DNA of 64,000 bases from NCBI RefSeq assembly GCF_949628215.1, contig NC_134279.1:60495766-60559765 (forward strand), given 5' to 3'. The notes beneath the pieces are model-generated. The model worked only from the letters and a program-made list of their open reading frames with translations. It ran no database searches and was not told the DNA's origin. A program made the position numbers and the translations under genes. This DNA comes from Phalacrocorax aristotelis (taxonomy: Eukaryota > Chordata > Aves > Suliformes > Phalacrocoracidae). Shown one piece after another: positions 61,372 to 64,000 of the stretch (position 1 is its first letter; each line of letters begins with the position of its first letter).

Positions 61372-61976
61372 TGTCGTGGTTTAGCGCCATTCAGTAACTA
61401 AGCCCCACACAGCCGCTCGCTCACTCCCCCCACCCCGGTGGGATGGGGGAGAAAATCAGAATGGTCAAAGCAATAAAACTCATGGGTTGAGATAAGAACA
61501 GTTTATTATTAGTATTATTACTGTTACTGTTTTATTTTAATTAATAACAATAATAATATAACGAAAAGGAAAATAACAAGAGGGAGACAAAGGCAAAACC
61601 TAGGGAGGGGGGGAAAAACCAAACAGCACGTCATTCAACTGCACACCACCCACTGACAGACGCTGCTGGTCCCTGAGCCACAATCGCTGCTGGCCCTGGC
61701 CAACTCCCCCCACTTAGTATACCAGGCATGACATTATATAGTATGGAATATCCTTTTGGTCAGTCTGGATCAGCTGTCTTGGCTGTTCCCCTCCCCTCCC
61801 AGCTTCTTGTGCACCCAGCAGAGCATGGGAAGCTGGAAAAGTCCTTGACCAGTACTACCCAGTAACAACTAAAACATTAGCGTGTTATCAATATTGCTCT
61901 CATACTAAGTCCAAAACACAGCACTGTGCCAGCTGCAGTGAAGAAAATTAACTCTATCCCAGCTAAAACCATGACA
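61372..61976 (-). mobile_element. Solo LTR, ERVL-like, (ATT)n subtype, 5-bp TSD
   Basis: A 605-bp minus-strand LTR from TGTCGTGGTTTAGCGCC to AACCATGACA, flanked by identical 5-mers GGTTT at 61367-61371 and 61977-61981. It is the same subtype as 27698-28303, with ATT-rich sequence at about 61505-61560 and the same purine-rich middle block. Its CRE-like site is decayed (TGACATTA). No internal retroviral sequence adjoins. Confidence 0.92.
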
Positions 61977-62025
61977 GGTTTTTTGCTTGTTTGTTTGTTT
62001 TAATAAGGAAAAGCTTATTATGTGT

Positions 62026-62228
62026 CCTAATTGTTATTGTTATTATTCTTACTATGCTTTTCCCTTTCTTTTCTGTCCTGTGTCTTTATCTCAACCCATG
62101 TCTTTATCTCAGCGCATGAGTCTTACTTCCCCCCTGCCCCTCCCTGATTCTTTCTCCCATCCCATTGGGTGTGACAGTGAGTGAATGGCTGTGTGGTGTT
62201 TAGCTGTCTGCTGGGTTAAACCATGACA
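62026..62228 (+). mobile_element. LTR 3' fragment, ERVL-like, inverted beside next LTR
   Basis: About the last 200 bp of an LTR of the (ATT)n subtype on the plus strand, from a ttattgttattattctta block to TTAAACCATGACA at 62228. The 18-bp segment tctttatctcaacccatg is duplicated in tandem (62083-62100 and 62101-62118, with two differences). It begins about 50 bp after the opposite-facing LTR at 61372-61976. Confidence 0.82.
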
Positions 62229-64000
62229 TTATGGGGTACTGAAATAAAATAAAGCAATGGAAGTATGAGAAATTATTCGAGATATATGCTTATTGCATAG
62301 TATTCCCCAAATAAATCCTTTATGACTCATAGGACATTAAAAAAAATTGTGTGTTTCACCTTGAGAAAATAATCAAGATCAAGTCAATGCTGCAGACCTG
62401 GGGAGGTTATGGTTTTCATTCTAACTACAATTAAATTTAAATCAAAACGTCAAGGGAGCTCTCTCAGTTGAGTTCAATATATATTCACATAGACAGCATG
62501 GATAAATACCACAATGAATAGGGAGAGGGATGACAGGAAATGCAGAGCTAGTGTCCTACCTACACCTCTTAAGTGTAAAAGCATCTGGACCACTAGAGTT
62601 TGATGGACCAAATAGCCTTTGGGATCTGGCAGGCCTTTACGTACAAAACTTTTGCCACAGAACACTTGCATAAGATGCTTGTTACTCTGGTAAAAGCATT
62701 AGTTAGTGAAGGACTGCAAAATCTTGCTTGTCATCTGGATGCAGTGGCAGACGCCTACTCTGCTAAATCAAGATACTTCAGGAGAAATAAGTTAATATCC
62801 TGGCCCATTTGCCATGCTTCCTTGAGAACACAACTGCAGCAGTATTATACACAGAATAGCTAAAGATCAGAAGGTGCAGCAACCAAATGTTACTATCTCT
62901 ATATTTCAAAAGAAAATTCAGGCCTGACAGAGCTGCCTTTCTTCAACCCACCACAAGATTTTGTGCACATTGGGAAGAGACACACACAAGGGAAAAAACC
63001 AAATAACCAAACAAAATGTATGAACTTGAAGGTGAAATGATTTTGAGAGGAGAAAGGCACATGTTAATTATTTGTAAAGTACTTTCAGAATCATAGAGAG
63101 ACAAATTGTAGACATTTTAATATAAAAGATATCCTTAACCGCTTCCTCAAAACTTTTTGAAACTTTTCTTTCACTATACCGTACACTTTTCTGTTGAATG
63201 TGTGTATATATGTGGTTTGTTTTTTTTTCTTTTACTTGCCCATTAAACTTACGTAGTCTTACATTGGAGAGTGTGAGGACAACAGAGTAGAGGAAAGGGA
63301 TGGATTTTGTTAAAGTATCAGAGAGAATATGTCAAAAATTAATTTTCTGCTATGTATTTTAGATGAAGAAAGGCAAACTAGCATTTAATTTTGTTCTCTA
63401 TCACAATAGACTCATTCTAGGCAGAAGCTATTTTCTTGCTTTGCCTAATTTCCAATTAATCTATCTCTTGTTTTTTTTAAATATGCCTTATACATGCAGT
63501 CTTATATTCCCTAAATCTTCAGAAAAATACTAGATTTTACTAAAAGATATTTTCCTTGATATTCCTTTTTTAGTCTTATTTCACTCACTGGTTTTATTTA
63601 TAGAACAAAGAACTTATGTTGTTTTTCACATTAACTCATTTCTTGAAATACAAGTTACTTTTCCAAAATCAAATCTATTTCTCTGCCTTTCTATCCCACT
63701 GAAAAACTTCCATAATCATTCTTAATACTTTTGTGTGAACTTCATTGAGTTTTCATTGTATTCCTACTAGTAAAAAACATTTGCCGTGATTTCATTGACA
63801 CTATGAGATCATTATGCAATTCCAAGCCTTCAAGACTGTTTGCTTCTTTCTTCTATTTGCTTTCTTGATATCTACATATGTACCGCAGTTTTAGCCAATT
63901 ACTGCAGAGCTAACTGTATATATTTAAGACAGGCTTCTACCAATTCAGTTTCCCCTCACTAAAGCTATCTTTGAATTACTTTTCTTCAATCTTGCCAGAG
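62229..64000. other. Unique AT-rich stretch, no gene seen
   Basis: About 1.8 kb to the window end. An 87-codon plus frame at 62600-62863 has no recognisable domain. No mobile element or RNA gene was recognised. Confidence 0.5.

Overview
The window looks like avian nuclear DNA: AT-rich and non-coding, with CR1 LINE fragments ending in the (ATTCTATG)n-type tail and with solo LTRs of endogenous retroviruses of the kinds widespread in neognath birds. Nothing bacterial or viral in gene organisation is present. No complete protein-coding gene is visible, so the window is probably a gene desert or the inside of very large introns. Most open frames longer than 60 codons are either CR1 or LTR sequence or are unremarkable AT-rich DNA.

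Layout. 1-5 kb: a 3' CR1 fragment on the minus strand (about 139-944), then unique sequence holding a broken coding-like stretch (1644-1846, minus). 6.0-6.35 kb: an isolated GC-rich block. 7.9-10.4 kb: a solo ERVL-like LTR with an intact 5-bp target duplication, then a 1.1-kb LTR with internal tandem repeats. 12.1-14.1 kb: the largest CR1 copy (minus), carrying a frameshifted reverse transcriptase. 14-27 kb: mostly unique AT-rich DNA, with one exon-like segment at 24959-25069. 27.6-28.4 kb: an LTR and a CR1 stub between two pentanucleotide arrays. 33.3-34.8 kb: a CR1 stub, a splice-donor-like site and two LTRs head to head. 42.6-43.3 kb: an old interspersed repeat and a truncated LTR. 46.6-48.0 kb: a degraded LTR and a second 1.0-kb LTR. 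52.8-53.7 kb: a plus-strand CR1 with its 3' tail. 55.1-56.3 kb: a solo LTR, a local duplication and a G/C-tract hairpin. 59.7 kb: a CR1 stub. 61.4-62.2 kb: a second inverted LTR pair.

The mobile elements fall into four groups: CR1 (six fragments), one ~580-600 bp LTR family (eight copies in two subtypes), a ~1.05-1.12 kb LTR family (two copies), and one degraded LTR-like piece. No gag, pol or env sequence was recognised next to any LTR, so the copies look solo or truncated.

The most gene-like signal is at 24959-25069: a polypyrimidine acceptor, a short leader, an ATG-initiated open frame and a consensus donor. Some other splice-like sites (10514, 33477, 39782, 51003) are listed as findings of modest weight, because a few such matches are expected by chance in 64 kb. 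I did not find a previously undescribed biological system. The observations most worth a check are the candidate exon, the broken coding-like stretch near 1.7 kb, the CRE plus TATA LTR promoter at 8.2 kb, and the inverted LTR pair at 33.6-34.8 kb.
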